Assembly: GCA_013396655.1 (NCBI GenBank)
Contig: WBMV01003298.1
Location: 1,334,695 to 1,398,694, forward strand
Length of the DNA stretch: 64,000 nt
Direction of reading: 5' to 3'
Source of the DNA: Campylorhamphus procurvoides
Taxonomy: Eukaryota; Chordata; Aves; Passeriformes; Dendrocolaptidae
Shown here: piece after piece, positions 24,974 to 38,398 of the stretch
How positions within the stretch are numbered: position 1 is the first letter of the stretch
Layout of the letters: each line of letters opens with the position of its first letter
Notes under the pieces: generated by a model
What the model was told of the DNA's origin: nothing
The model's database searches: none
What the model saw: only the letters and a program-made list of their open reading frames with translations
Position numbers and translations under genes: made by a program

Positions 24974-25841
24974 GTAAGTTAGATGAACCTCTCTGCTTTT
25001 GTTTTCTGAGGGAAGGCTATATGGAGATACTTCTTGTGACCTACAACCTAGACACCTTTCTCTGTGCCAGTTTTGTTTCTTTAAACATTAAAGTTATTTG
25101 TTGAAAACAGGATATTTCCTTAACAGGGAATAATAAACAAACTTGGGGATCAAAACATGAAACATCAGTGGGAAGGGCATGCAGGCTGCCACACCATTTT
25201 GAAAATAAAGGCTACTTTTAATTTACAAGTGAATATCCTTAGGAATTTCTGCAATTCATTAGGTCAAAGCAGCACATTGAATATCCCTTACAAATGTACC
25301 AATAACTGCCCCTCTCCTTGCATGCCCACTCTCAGTTTAACAGCATCTCTGATGCTTGGCTGTTCTACCAAACTCTGGCTCTGCCCACAGGACAAAAATC
25401 AAACTGACAGCTCAGGTCATCCAAGACAGAAACCATTGGCAGGAAGTTCTGATGACTTTGAACTACTGAAATAGTGTAGAAATAAACACTACCCAAACTG
25501 CAGCAATTACGTGAAAACTTGTTATAAGAAATTGTCCTCTTGAACCAAGACTAAGTATGTTCTTGATTCGTGGGCTACAGGAGCTATTCTGAAAAGTAAT
25601 CAAAATCACAGTACACAAAATAAAATAAAAAAGTGTAGAAAATCACAGCGGGCTGAACTTGAGAAACATTAATAAAATATCACTTTGTTAATAAACATGT
25701 CATGCAGAGCTTTGATGATCATACTGCACTGGCTTTTTCTAACAGTTCCTTCATTAACATCAATGTTAATGACAGAAGGAAGAAAGAGCTTTGTTTACAG
25801 TGACTTTTAAAATGGCATTTGAAAAGGGTTTTAAGTTTCCA
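24974..25841. other. Unique noncoding sequence
   Basis: Lies between the exon-like segment and the CR1 copy. The open frame above runs on to 25104. Beyond that nothing is recognisable. Confidence 0.5.
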
Positions 25842-26157
25842 CTACCTTGAAGGGGCTCCAAGAGAGCTGGAGAGGGATTTCTGACAAAGGCATCTGGTAA
25901 TAGGACAAGAGGTAATGTCTTTAAACTGAAGGAGAGTAGGTTTAGATTGGATATAAGGAAGAAATTCTTCACTCTGAGTGTGATGAGACATTGGCACAGG
26001 CTGCCCAGAGAAACTGTGGCTGCCCCATCCCTGGAAATGTTTAAGGCCAGGCTGGATGAGGCTCTGAGCAACCTGATCTAGCAGGAGGTGTCTGCCCACA
26101 GCAGAAAGTTGGAACGAGATGATCTTTAAGGTTCCTTCCAACCCAAACCATTCAATG
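25842..26157 (+). mobile_element. CR1 LINE, 5'-truncated 3' end, sense
   Basis: CR1 is the chicken-repeat-1 non-LTR retrotransposon of birds and reptiles. Most copies are 5'-truncated and end in the 3' UTR. This copy carries the family's hallmarks in order: 'ctaccttgaaggggctccaa' near the start, 'agattggatataaggaagaa' and 'attcttcactctgagtg' (25940-25981), 'caggctgcccagagaaactg' (25998-26017), 'ccatccctggaaatgttt', 'ggctggatgaggctctgagc', and the terminal 'gatgatctttaaggt', 'ccttccaaccc', 'aaaccattcaatga'. The tail is shortened to one imperfect unit of the usual 8-base 'attctatg' repeat. Only the end of the reverse-transcriptase frame or the 3' UTR is present, so it is non-autonomous. The minus-strand frames here (25766-26141) are shadows of the repeat. 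Confidence 0.95.
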
Positions 26158-27413
26158 AAAATTGGTTTTCAGTTAGTACATACATATGGATTCTCAAACC
26201 ACGTCTAAACTCCACATCCAAAATCCAGAAACAATTTCCCCAAACCAGTTTCAATACAGCAGAGGCAAAACTATTACTAAGAGTCCACACACTAGCCAGA
26301 ATTCATTTTACTTAATTAGCCATACAATGACCCAGCCTAATCTTTTCCCCAAACATTGGTCAAACATATTCACAATCATTTCAGCTGGCACTCAGGTGAA
26401 GGTTTTCCTGACTTAATATCAATCCACATGGAAAGACAAAATGTCCTACCCTGGTCAACTATAGTGTCATAATAACTTGTCATTCGTAAGATACATTTTG
26501 GTACTGTACTGACATTGAGAACATCGGGATAAGGAAGCTCTCAAGTGTTTATCATTCAGGTAATATTTATTTCATCCCATCTTAGTCACCCAGAGGTAAG
26601 CTCATGTATAACAAAAAGAATATCTGATATAATTTGATGCATATTGTGATGATAACTTCTTAGTATGACATTTTTGTAATGAGACACCATTAGTTCAGTT
26701 ACAGATTCTTGGAGGAATAAATGGACTTAATTTCTAGGTGCCTCTGCTCCTCTGTTGTGCAGGGAGATTCTTGTTGGGACTGTAAAAGCCACAGGTCCCC
26801 ATGTGCTCTAACACTCTAACCTATATTGGGAGCTTCTCTTTTGGAGAACCCCTTTAAAGATAAGTTCCCAAAGATGAAACTCCAAGGTTTTGGCACTGTT
26901 AGACCAAGTCCAGCAATGCTGTTTCGTCTGCCATTTCTGCAACACTTCAAAATTAATTTAGAAATTCACCCTGTGGGATCTCTCAGTGTTCAAATATTCC
27001 AAGTGCCACAAAGCAGCATGCTCCAAAGAAATGAAGCACAGTGTTTAAAGTCAATAACATCGAACAGGAGAACAAGGCCTGCATCCATACATATAACCAG
27101 CAAGTTCCCCTGCTAGACAGCATGGAAAATCTTAACCAGCAGCAGGCACCATGAGTTCATCACCATCTGTTTGGTCTTTGTTTCTGCTTCAAGGCCCAGC
27201 CACACCATTCCCATGGATACCCCTTTAACCCATCTGCACTGCACACACTTCCCACTTCTTCACATTGAGTCATTCCAAACCCCTAACGCCCCAATGGATT
27301 TCACCACAGCCAGAAATGTCATTACTCACCACGCTCTGGTAAGAAAGAAGTGCTCAGTTATTTCTTTATAACTCAAAAAACAGTTATCTTTAATCACACA
27401 GATCTCAGGGATG
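26158..27413. other. Unique noncoding sequence
   Basis: About 1.25 kb without a supportable gene or repeat. A 96-codon frame at 26826-27116 begins at a non-ATG codon and has no known motif. Confidence 0.5.
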
Positions 27414-27505
27414 ACTTTTTGAGCAACTGTGACATTATAAAGTTGGAAATTTATGGATAAAAATTAATGCTGTACAAAATAGTTGCAACCAAACTTAGCC
27501 CTTTT
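27414..27505 (+). repeat. Unrecognised dispersed repeat, copy B
   Basis: Direct-orientation partner of 24629-24715. The shared core begins at 'tgag' (27419) and includes 'tgacatta', 'gaaatttatgg', 'aaattaatg' and, after a 3-base gap, 'agttgca'. The similarity fades into unrelated sequence beyond about 27505 and upstream of 27414. The CR1 copy at 25842 lies between the two copies. No third copy was found by eye on either strand. Confidence 0.55.
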
Positions 27506-29444
27506 CTATATGCTAAATAATAATATGGAAATGACAGTGGGGAAGCAAGTCACATAACATTTCTTTCAAAGAATAGCCACCTTCTCTTTCCCCACACACA
27601 CCAGTCTTGTTATTCTCTAATCACTCTCTCCCTCTGCATGATGCAGTTTCCTAAGGACTGTATTGTTGTATCAGCTCTTGGAACAGCCTACTGAAAGAAA
27701 TGAGAAATTTATCAGGTATTTATTACTCCCATAAATGTATACAAAATAGATAATATATTTATTTTTGCTGTCTTCAAAAATGCAAAATAGAATCTGCACA
27801 AGCTCTTGTGACTCCTTCCCATTAAAATCTTTTACTTCATAAATTAACAGTGAGGACATTTTAGCATGCCTCTTTTATGTGAGAAAATTTAATTCCTTTA
27901 CACATTTATATCCTAGTTTAAAAAGGATTTCTTGATATATAGCCCTGACATAAAACTGGAGTCATTCAACTTTATAGCTAAACCATGAGAAGGATATGCA
28001 GAAAATTATTCTTAAACTGGCTTATTTTTTGGACTATGCTTGCATTTAAACAACTTTAACTGCAAATCATAGTAAGGAGATAAATGTTGAGAGTGAGGAA
28101 AAAAGAAAAAGAATTAAAAATCCAGTAAACAGTGGTAATTGCACGTGTTCAGAAATTATCTCTGCAAGGATGAATTATAAAGTTGACTGCGAAAAATGAA
28201 GAATCATAAATGCAGCAGCTGAGCAGGTGTTGCAAGTTTATTAGGAAACCTCCTAAATGCTTCCATAAAAATTCAGTAGTCCATTGTATGCAAGAAAAAA
28301 AAAATTATATCATAGAGAGCTGTAATCTTGCCATTTAATTAGTGGACAGTAGTGCAGCCTTCTTGGGCCAGTTTTGAGACCTCAGTTAATAATGACCAGC
28401 AAGACCAAGGAGTTCTTTCTCCAGTGTATTTAAGCGATTTCTCATGACAGCCAAAAGAAATTAGAAAGCATGGTATTTTCATGAAAAGCACTTCTCAATT
28501 GCCTTTGTAGCCAAATAACATTGCAACCCTAGTCACAGTACTGGAAAGTTATTACCTAAATGAACACAGTATCAGAACTTAATTGGAAAGAGAAAATAGG
28601 AAGGATCCATACAACAGTTGCTGAATAAGTAAAAATACCCCAAACGAAGGGCGCAGCTGTTTTCTAAAAGCCACTGTGATAAGACAGTACTTGGAAAATA
28701 AATGGACGATTCACTGACCTCAGAACAAGGTGAGCCCAGGACTGTGTACACTTGAGAATCCCACCCCGATGCAACAGAGCCATCAGCACCAGCTCACAGT
28801 AACAGTCAAAGAAAGCAGCTTTCTTTAGGCCTTGCTAAAGCAGAGTTCCAGCAAAGGGTTATTTATATTATTTTGAAGAGAACCACTAAAAACAAGGTGT
28901 TCTTTACCTAAAGTTAAGGTGAAGGTTTAAGCACTTTTTGATTGCTCAAGTTGCTCTTTAAGCTGTTGACAAGCCTCATTTTAGACAGGCTTTACAAAAC
29001 CATAACCCTTGTTCTGTTGTTCTGCTCCATTCTTTATGGCAGTCATACCCCAGGATCCCCCTGTGCACCATGCACACTGCATGCCATATTCTGCACAGAA
29101 AGATGACAAAGCAAAAAGAAACATGTCTGGCTTATTTGGGTGCATGACAAGGTACAAGAAAAGGAGAAGAGAGCAGTAAGAATCAAGAGCTGCTTAGTCC
29201 ATGCATTGATGTGAGCTGGGGTGTGACGAGCAAGACTCTATGGTTCAAAAGAACTTTAGGACTTTTATGCTGGTTATGTCAGATGCCCTCCACAGTCCTA
29301 GAATTTACTGATACAGCCTGTGTTACTGGCAACCTTAATAAATCTGGTGGCTCAGGATAGACTCTCTAGTTCCATATTTAGGAAACCATGCTGGCAACTT
29401 TCAAAGCTACCTACAAAATCTGGGTACCCAGCTCACATTCCCCA
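27506..29444. other. Unique noncoding sequence
   Basis: About 1.9 kb of AT-rich sequence. ORFs are at most 62 codons. Nothing recognisable is seen. Confidence 0.5.
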
Positions 29445-29880
29445 GAATCACAGAATAGTGGAGTTTGGAAAGGACTTCCAGAAACCATCTAGTACAACCC
29501 TCCTGCTCAAGCAGAGTCAGCCACAGCAAGTTTCTCAGCACCTTGTCCAGCTATGTTTTGTGTATCTCCAGGAATGGGGTCTCCACAGCCTCTCTGGGCA
29601 ACCTGTCTCATGTTCAATCACCACTGCAGTAAAAATGTGGCTTTTTTATGTCCAGACAGAATTTCCTGTGCTTCAGTTTGTGCCCATTGGCTCTGACCTT
29701 GTCACTGGGCATCACTGAGAACAGTCTAGCTCCATCTTCTACACATCCTTCCATTAAATACCTGTAAAAAATGATGAGATTCCCCTCTGAGTCTTCTTTT
29801 TTCCAGGCTAAACCACACCAGCTATCTCAGTTTCTTCTCATATGAGAAGTTTTCTAGCCACTTGGACTTCCAAGAGGACA
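29445..29880 (-). mobile_element. CR1 LINE, 5'-truncated 3' end, antisense
   Basis: Read on the plus strand, this starts at the CR1 3' terminus ('gaatcacagaat', 29445-29456) and runs inward: 'gtttggaaaggacttccaga', 'ctagtacaaccctcctgctc' (the antisense of the terminal CR1 motif), 'ggggtctccacagcctctct', 'gggcaacctgt', 'ttggctctgaccttgtcact', 'tagctccatcttctacac', 'agattcccctctgagtcttc' and 'tttttccaggctaaaccaca', then a Leu/Ser-rich 'ttctcatatgagaag' piece. It covers about 430 bases, more than the plus-strand copy, and is truncated at its 5' end (plus-strand 29880). The two CR1 copies share structure but not close identity, so they are independent insertions. The 132-codon plus-strand frame at 29320-29718 overlaps the repeat and is not a gene. 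Confidence 0.95.
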
Positions 29881-32800
29881 TTTGGAAAAAGAGAAAAAAA
29901 GAAATAATCTGGCCTGGAGACGATTCATTTTGGTGAAATGCAAGTTAAAACATTTTGTGCTTTTCATCACAAGAACAGCTGTACAATATTTGCTGCCTCA
30001 ATTCCTTCAGCACTCCAATTAAAGTCTGCACAGATCCTGAGCTGGAATGTGTGGAAATGGGAAATGCTTGGGATATAAAAGATTACCAATCCCCTTTAAT
30101 TTATGCTTTCAAATGCTTAACACAGAGCTATAATTGCAATTTTAATCACATGTGTTCTGTGTGTGCATTGAATACTGAGGTCTCCATGTGTCAACTAGCA
30201 CCCAGTAAAGCTGCAGGGATTTTTTCCACTTTAATGTATTCAAGTTAACATGTAAAAAGATCCATTTTAAAGGCTCAGAAAAAAATAGTGACAGCTTCAA
30301 CTATAACTGTCAAAAACAAGTGGATATAAAATTCCAGCTTGCCACTAATGGCAGGGTACTTTTTTGTTTTGCCTTCAAACACTTCAAAAACAACCTGCTC
30401 AAGGTGGGTGGCAAACCGCTATTTTATGCCCTATGGATAAGTGTCACCAGCGATGCCACCAGATTAGCTAAGCAGGTCTGCTGAGAAGAGCTGAAAGTGA
30501 ATGCAAATAGCACGAGGTTTTTGAGGTAGCTTTATTCTGGATTTTATGTCTTTTTTATGTTGTCACTTATAGTAGGAACAAGACTTACTTTACACAGCAA
30601 TTTTTCTGTTTTGTGAAATCTTATTTTGAATGCTTAAAGCCTTCAAATACCTGATGTGTTCTGCACTTCTTGTTTCAATATCAAACATGTTTTATTGTAG
30701 TGTGGTGGCAATTTTGTCACCATTATTTAAGCAAAATGGAAGAAATCACATGGTAAAACAGCTTTCTAGGGCTGAGGGTTGCAGAGGCTGATCCTAAGCT
30801 GTTTCAAAGCTGACACTTTCACGCTTGCTGTGGAAACATTGAGTTGAGCACATCCATAACCTTGAAAGGGTCTCAGCTACGTTTAGGCTTAAAATACCAA
30901 CATTAAAAATGGATACAAGTATTGCCAGGACTTAAAATATGATTAGTTGGAGAAGGTCAATAGCACTTCACCATTAACCTCCCTCTTTCTTAAAATATAC
31001 ACAACAGCCTCACATATGACATAAACCAGTCTTAAGGAAAAGGATATAGTCTGGAGGTAAAATTCAACCCAGCCATAGCAACACAATTTCACTAGAGATA
31101 CTGAAACGGGATGATCACAAATCCCTTTGGGAGATCAGAATCTCATCCAGTGTTTCCTGACAAGTCTTATGCTGCAGTCCAAAATGAATAAAGAATTAAG
31201 AATTAAATCAGCAGTATAAAAAAAATAAAATCACATATTGAGAAAATTTAATCATTAAAATGGAAAAAAATATTATTTTATTTAAAGACATCAATAATTT
31301 ATCTAGCAATATTTTCCAGCAAGTATTAACCATGAATATTTAATATGTACATGTGAACAATTTATAAACAGAAACAAAAAGATGTTTAAGCGATCCTGGA
31401 TATGTTCCTATAAAGATTCAAATTGAATCATATCGTCAAAGCAGTAGTAAATTCAAGAGCTAGAAGCCTACTCTTTATGAAATTGTACTCCACCTAATTA
31501 TGCCTGTAAGTATACTTTTATTCAAGTGCATAGTTTTATCTATGCAAAATATTTTCCAGTTGTATCAATTTCAATTTAATTTCTTCAGGAAATATTTTGA
31601 GATCTGGGCCTCTCTTCTCCCCATACAAGAGGGAGAGACAGAAACCTATAGCTCAGATTTGTGATCCAAAATAAACTCCTTCAAGAAAATTCTGTTTTAC
31701 AAAAGAATTCCAGAGACCTTTTTTCCATCCCAACTGGCAATGTCATTATCTGCCTCCTAGGGCAGTACCACCAGGCAGCAATGCAAATATAAGTGGATCA
31801 GCTAACCTGACATTTTGTTTAAAATTATTTGGAAGTGCCTACACAAGGTGCTTCTTACACAGGTCATCTTTGGAGGAGCTGATCTCCAGCTGTGAGCAGT
31901 GTCAGAGAGGAACCCAGCATCTGCCTGCCTGCTCCTGGAAAAGCTACTCTGGGATACACTCAGAACTAGCCATCTGTGATTAACTCTGTCCAGCCCATCT
32001 CATCTCACAACAGCAGCCACATCTAGTTTTTCACTAAAATCTGCTTTCAGTATCTCTGTGAGCTGAATCTCTATTACCTCTGCCCACTGTTGCCTCTCTG
32101 CTGTTCACACTCAGCTCCTTTTCTATTGCTCCATGCAAGAGGGACTGATCATTCCTGGTGGTTCTTTGCTGGCAGCCTTGCCTCACTTGGCTCCAACTCA
32201 TAATCCTCGTGTGATTCTCCCTTTCCTCACCTCAAGGGAACAGAAAATCTCCCTACCAACCCAGTGTAAATTATTATTTACAGATAAGCCTGTGCTGCTC
32301 AATTTGATGACATTTCTATCATTAGCTTTACCTGAGTTTTATAGCAAATCGGTCTTTACATTTCTTTAACTGTAACCATAGAACTAAAGAGATGAGTTTA
32401 TACAACTGCACTGCCCTCCATTTTCTGTTCCTTGTAGCTCATGGCTAATCAATAGCAGCGCCTCATTCCCCTGCTGTGGCAATGCCAGGACATTCTCCCC
32501 AGCCAAGACCTGAGGGTTATCATGAACTTCACTGCCCTGACAACCAGCTCACGTACTCACACTTCATTGTTTGGACTTTGAGATGAATCCTGAACTGAAG
32601 CTCTGTCAGCAGAAAAAACAGTGCCAGAAAACAGTGCCCACAAAACTTCTCTCAGTCATGAGGAGCAGGAAGGAAGCAGTTTGCAGAGGATGCCTTCCCA
32701 AGATATCAAGGAGACATTATCCATCTCATTCCTCCCTACTCCCTCCTGTGTGTGCTCCCTGAAACACAGCTGCAAATACCACAGGTGAGGAAAGACAAAA

Positions 32801-33989
32801 GACATCTCAGCCAGTGCTGATGGAGGACTGGAAGACCAAGAAACAACTGTGTGGAAGCCAGGAGGATTAGCTGTCGTCTTTGCAGAGAGAGTGAGTAAAG
32901 GGGAGATGTTGAACTTCCCACCACCCACGGGTCATGTTGGGGGATGTGAGTGGGAGATTGTGTCTCAAATGCTCAGACAGATCTGCTAGAAGAGAAATTT
33001 CTTTTATATTGCTATTTTATTGCTAGAAAGATCAAAGTTATTTCTTCTTTGTTCCTTTCCCTCTTCTGGAGTTTCCTTTCATTTCTGGTTTCAGGTAAAA
33101 AAGACCCCTGATCACAGTATGTGCATAAATGTGTCTCTTGGTACGTCTGTTCAAGCCCTCTATCTCCTCCGTAAATTTTGAGCATACTATTTCATTTCAA
33201 CAAACACTGGAGGCATCCTTTGTGAGACACAAATACACAATGAATCAAGCTTCATGAACCCTTCTGCTCTGAGGATGACTCATTTCTCTTTGTTTTGGGG
33301 TGAATGGTAGGTAGTATTTCATTTTATCTCTGCTGTTTTCGCTCACGTTATCATACCCATCAGATTTTCTTTCCAATTCTGAGCACACCTACCAAGCCAT
33401 GTGGAGTAGCTTACTCTGAAGAAAAAATGCTTACTGAAGTAGAGAGGAGAAGAGGAAAACTCCCTGAAAAAGAGGGAACTTCCTTGGGTTTCCCAGATTG
33501 TGGTCAGGAGACACAGTGCTGAGCAGGTGTTACCAACACTGCTAGAGTCACCCAGGGGGCAGAGCAGGGGTGCAAGCTGGCAGTGCTGGCTAACACTTCA
33601 CCAGCTTCCCAGAGGAAGATTCAGAACTCCCAAACAATTTCTCAAAAGAAACTTAGATTGCATCATTTATAAGGCTAGTCAGGCTGCTTTTCTACCCTGG
33701 AGCCTTGGAGAGCTCCAGAATTAATCCTGCCTGAATTCCCAGTCCTGTCTCAAATTTCTTATTTCTGATTCAGCACCATGTCCCTATGCCAGCATCACTG
33801 GCCAGAAAATTCAAAATTCACTCACAAATATTCTTTTCCTCTTCCAGCTCTGAATTCAAGTTAGGAAACAGGCCTGGTACTGGTGTTGACCTCACTGCAG
33901 TAAGTCTAACAACCTCTGTCACCATCCCACCTTTGGGAGGGACCCGAGATTCACACGGATATGATGTAGAACAAAAGGCAGGCAGAAGG
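29881..33989. other. Unique noncoding sequence
   Basis: About 4.1 kb. It is very AT-rich near 31190-31380, with stacked A/T runs, and more GC-balanced at 31850-32560 and 32640-32930. I see no gene. A 90-codon minus-strand frame at 32656-32928 overlaps frames in other registers and has no known motif. Confidence 0.5.
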
Positions 33990-34139
33990 GTTTAGCAGCA
34001 CTAGTTCTCAGCCGCTGTTGCCTTCAGCAGGGTTTGCTTTAGCCCAGCCCTGCCCACCCTCCCTCTGCCCCCTGGGTGCCAACATTGCAGCCCCCGTGGG
34101 GAGCGGGACTGGCCCTGAGCTTTGGCTCTCCCTCCACAG

Positions 34140-34265
34140 CGAGTCAGACGTGCTGCCAGAAAACAACTATCACTTCTGCAGGCAGAGCATTTCACTGATA
34201 CGACAAAAAAGGGCTTTACAGAAATACTCTCCTTTTTCTGTTCAATAAATGTCTTTTTCTGTCTT
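34140..34265 (+). other. Possible terminal exon with poly(A) signal
   Basis: A pyrimidine-rich acceptor ('ctctccctccacag', ending 34139) is followed about 105 bases later by a canonical AATAAA (34244-34249) and then a T/GT-rich stretch ('gtctttttctgtcttgtgta'). That is the arrangement of a cleavage and polyadenylation site. One frame from the acceptor is open for 36 codons and stops at a TAA (34246-34248) lying inside the AATAAA; another stays open past it. The flanking sequence (34000-34139) is the most GC-rich patch nearby. The element order fits the last exon of a short or noncoding transcript. AATAAA is common in AT-rich DNA, so confidence is low. Confidence 0.22.
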
Positions 34266-35911
34266 GTGTAATGCTCTGCTAGGAAATCTACCCATTGGGG
34301 AGAGTTTCTGCCACTTTTAGGCCCTGGGTGGTCTATTATTTCATCCCATTGACTTCAACGGAACCTTGAACTCTAAAAACTATCCAATATAAGTGTGAGG
34401 AGACCATCAAGTTGCAAGCCCTTTCATACTCATATCACTCCTAATCAAAAGGGGATTGATTTCACCAAAAATAAGTTTAAAGAGCAGAGATATTCTCTGC
34501 TTCATTCAGGTTGTCATAACTATGAGGGTTATAACTGTCTGATGGGTTCAGATACCTGACAGGGGATGCAAGAAAAGGTGGTGCCACAGCTCTTGAGAGC
34601 AGACATGGGAGAGAGAACAGGACATCTCAGTTCTTCTTGCTATTGAAAGTTCAGATGCAGCAAAAATATCCGGAAGAACACATTTGAAAGGTGAAATGAA
34701 CCTGGGATAGATTGGCAATTTATCACATGGGTTTAGACTGACTTTCTTAGAAAATCTGTTTTCATTCTGCTGAATAACTGAAAATGCACAATAGGCCTAT
34801 TAGATTCTAGGATAGACTTTTAAATCAAAGACTGTATTAGTTGGCCAATGCATTTTATTACTCAAGAAAACCCAAGAGACAGCAACCGACAGTCCTTATT
34901 TCATAAATAGAATGCTTAACCTGGGAAAATATTTTTCCCTGGAATGCTGATCACATGCACCCAGAGACTATGAGGACAGAAGAGACCACTAAACTCATCA
35001 TGCCTGACCACTTGAAACAAAGAACAGGCACATTTATATCCTTATTTCTGTACCAACCTTCACCACTCAAAAAGACAGCCTCTCTTGATGCCAAAACATT
35101 ATTTCTCTTCAAACTATTAGCTTGGAAGGCAGTCTAATTATAGCAGTCTAGAGAGAGATTTAGACACCACAAAATAAACCACACAGTGTTTTTGCAGAAC
35201 ACTTAAGACAGAGGTTGCCCAATTTTCATCTGACTCACAGTGAGTATCACATACCTCGATGCTGCATTCCACAGGACTGAAATCACAAATGATTTTATCA
35301 CATACAAAGGAACTCCACAGTTTTAACACAAAGTTCTGCAAATATTGTCAAATATAAGCAATCAACTGGTCTATTCACTTGTTCTATTCCATTCTATTGT
35401 CTATTCAAAGTTCTGTTCCCTTGGAATTCTGCAGCGGACAACAAGTACTAAACAGGTGCAGAAAAAAAAATGAGTAAATGCATTGGCAAAACAATTTTCC
35501 TGTAACAAAGCAGAGTAGCAGAATGAAACTTGGGTTTTGACCTTGTGCAATAAACCATTTTGTCTAGCTCTGGTTAAAAAAAAAATAACCATACCTCCCC
35601 ACTGCCATAGAGAGTGCAGATCAAAAACAGAAATTACAATTCTGTTTTGAGAGAATAATTTTTCCAAGTTAACCTCAGCAGAGCAGTAGGGAGACAGCTA
35701 AAACCAACCATGCAACAAATATAAGGCTGCACACAAGTAACACAAGGCACCACCCATTGTATTGCTTTCTGTATCTAACATTTCTTTCTCTCGATCTTTG
35801 GTATTTCTACTTTCAGCCTGTTTATAATTGCAGCATATATTTTTGCCTTTCCTGTTTCATATGGCTCTTCCTTCACAGTTCATCCATATATTTAGGCTAC
35901 TTCACGTTTCG

Positions 35912-35953
35912 GACAAAGGTAGCACAAAGGTAACACTTTCAGCACAAAGGTAG
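35912..35953 (+). repeat. Threefold 'cacaaaggta' motif
   Basis: Three near-identical 'gacaaaggta / gcacaaaggta / agcacaaaggta' units occur within 42 bases. The first two are adjacent and the third comes after an 8-base spacer. It is probably a small slippage-derived duplication. Confidence 0.7.
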
Positions 35954-37816
35954 TGGCATAGTCCTGAACACACTGGTTTTGCACACCCTGCTCATTCAGA
36001 AGTTTCTGTTGGGTTTCTGCATCCCCCATGGTCAGATGTTCTCATACATTCATCCAACTCATGGAACATCTGACAGTTCAAAGTCTAGTGCTGATGTTCT
36101 GTACCACAATCAAATCAAACCTCCCTCCCAGTTTACTGCAAATCCAATGTTTTGTCCTACATGAAAGAATGACTCTCTACAAAATGTATTGCAGATCTAC
36201 AGCATAGAATTGTAAAAATGTATTTCCTTTCCTGTCTGATTGTTCCCTAGATATTATTATTGCTGATATTATTAGCTTATGCCAGGGAACCTTTCTCCTA
36301 CTTGAAAGGCACTACAAAACAGCTTCTGTTGCCATTTCAGCAGAGTGCCCTCATGTAAAGGTACTGTCTGCCAGCACAGTTGCATCTCTCTCCTGACCAA
36401 AAACTTTCATCTAACAAGACTATGAGAACAGAATAAAAAGGTTTCCCTCCCCTGGCATAGCTGTACCCCCCACAGCCATAGAGGGGGTTTGCAACACTGC
36501 TCTGAGTGGTCTGAACTCTTCCTCTTCTGAGCCAACACACAGAGATATTCTACAGCATAAACCAGGCTTCAAAGTTGGGATCTTGTCTGTAGTGAAGAGA
36601 AGTTCCTCCATCTAGCTGTGAATATTTATTGTTAATTCCTTATAATAAACTGATAAAGCTGGTTAAATCTTTAGTAAATGCACTTATGATCTCTGTACAA
36701 ATTCCTGTTCCTCCGCCCTGCTTTTTCTCGTTAATAATTTCTCGTGTTGTTGCTTCTCCTTGCCTCTGTTCCCAAGCTCTCTTTTACAGACTGTTTTGTT
36801 GTTTTACAAGACTTAGCCATCTTTCCCAAGACCCAATCCATTTTCACATCAGCTACACTAATTGGCAACAGACCTGACACATTTCTTGATTACAAGTTAA
36901 AACACTTAGAACAAAGCTCCAAACCTTTAAAAAAAAAAGCAAAAAAAAATGCAGTAAAGAAAATGTCCTCAATTAAATACTCTTTAAATGGAATTCTCTG
37001 GGAAGCAAAAAAAGGAGGGAGACCAACTTGTGAAAGACCACCCTGTTGTAGTATTATTTAAATCCCTAGAGGTTATATTTAAGAAGCTGAGTGTTCTGGA
37101 CCACAGTCAAAAAAAGTACTTCAAGCTTTTAAAGATATATAATATTTGTTCTACGGCCATGTAAACAGTATCCCTCTTCAGGTAACTTTAAACAAGCACA
37201 ATATTAGTCTGACGGTAAAGTTGTGATAAAATCTCTATCACACAAGGTAGATACAATTTCTTTGTTGATTTGTGACTCAAAAGTTAGAGAAAAATATGAA
37301 GGGAATCACAGTTTGGGAAATTTGGTATTTCATACATAGACTATCTTTATAAATACAGCAGTGCTTCATAAATTAAAGGTAGTTCTTTCTGTAGTTGACA
37401 GACTCGTATTGCTTTAGGAGAGGTATCTAGATGGGCCATGATTTCTAATTTTTTTATTTTATTATCAAATTCCCCCAAGTTACCAAAATTTTGTGTTGTG
37501 TTATAATATAAAGTAGTGGGTGCTAAAACCCAAAGTATTTTGATTTGGAAGTTGAGTCCAGTCAGCTTATAAGCCTGTGTTGTGGAGATTTTCCTTGTCA
37601 AAATGTTTCAGGTTTATTCCAATTAGCAATAAACCTATTGGAGGTTAGGTTATTTTTTTTTGTGGGTTTGGGGGTAAGGTGTGAAAAACAAGAAAAAACA
37701 TCACCAGAGGAAAACAGATGAATTGATTCACCTAGAAATTCTTATTTTTGGTGAGTTTCCATCAGGTTTCTTCAAGCTGTGACTGAGTCTGAACCCTGTC
37801 TATTATAGCATATTCT

Positions 37817-37826
37817 CCCCCCCCCC
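37817..37826. repeat. C10 homopolymer
   Basis: Ten consecutive C bases. Length errors in sequencing are likely here. Confidence 0.85.
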
Positions 37827-38383
37827 AGCAGAAGGCCTGGGGGGCTGTACTGCAGCAGCAAGGGCTTGATACTGTCAAGAAAAGGTAGGAAGAAATAGGA
37901 AGCAACATTCTGACTCCAGGCCTTGCAGCAAAGAGCCATTTCCTGAACTACTCCCATGGAAGATTATGATGTTCCTTAAAAGAAAATCAAAGAAAGTCTT
38001 CAGCACCACATGTTAACAAAACTGTAAGATTTCTCCTTGAAGAGAATTTACTGCCTGGAGGACCTACATCAATACAGATATCCTGGACCATTGCAAAAAT
38101 AAAGATAACATATTTTTTTTTTAATTGGAAGATACCACACGTACCTAAGGACTGGAAACATGTTCTAATATTGCAAAGTAAATTATGTGAACAAAGAATT
38201 CAACTTGCATGAGCAAATGCACTGAAATAATATGCAGAAAATGTCTTAGTTACCACCTCACCTTCCTGTTCTTTTAATTTCTCCAAACCCCAAACCTGTC
38301 CTCAGGTACTGCAAGAAAAACAGTACCAGTTTAGACAATGCTGAAAGGAGTCACTTAGAAAGATTTTGTGAAGTCATCCAGAA

Positions 38384-38398
38384 ATATATATATATATA
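38384..38398. repeat. (AT)7 microsatellite
   Basis: Alternating A/T dinucleotides over 15 bases, likely polymorphic. Confidence 0.9.

Noticed and set aside
25766..26141. Two overlapping minus-strand frames of about 100 codons
   Set aside because: They lie on the antisense of the CR1 3' end and are by-products of the repeat sequence.
29320..29718. 132-codon plus-strand frame
   Set aside because: Most of it is antisense CR1. It is not a host gene and not the retrotransposon's own coding strand.
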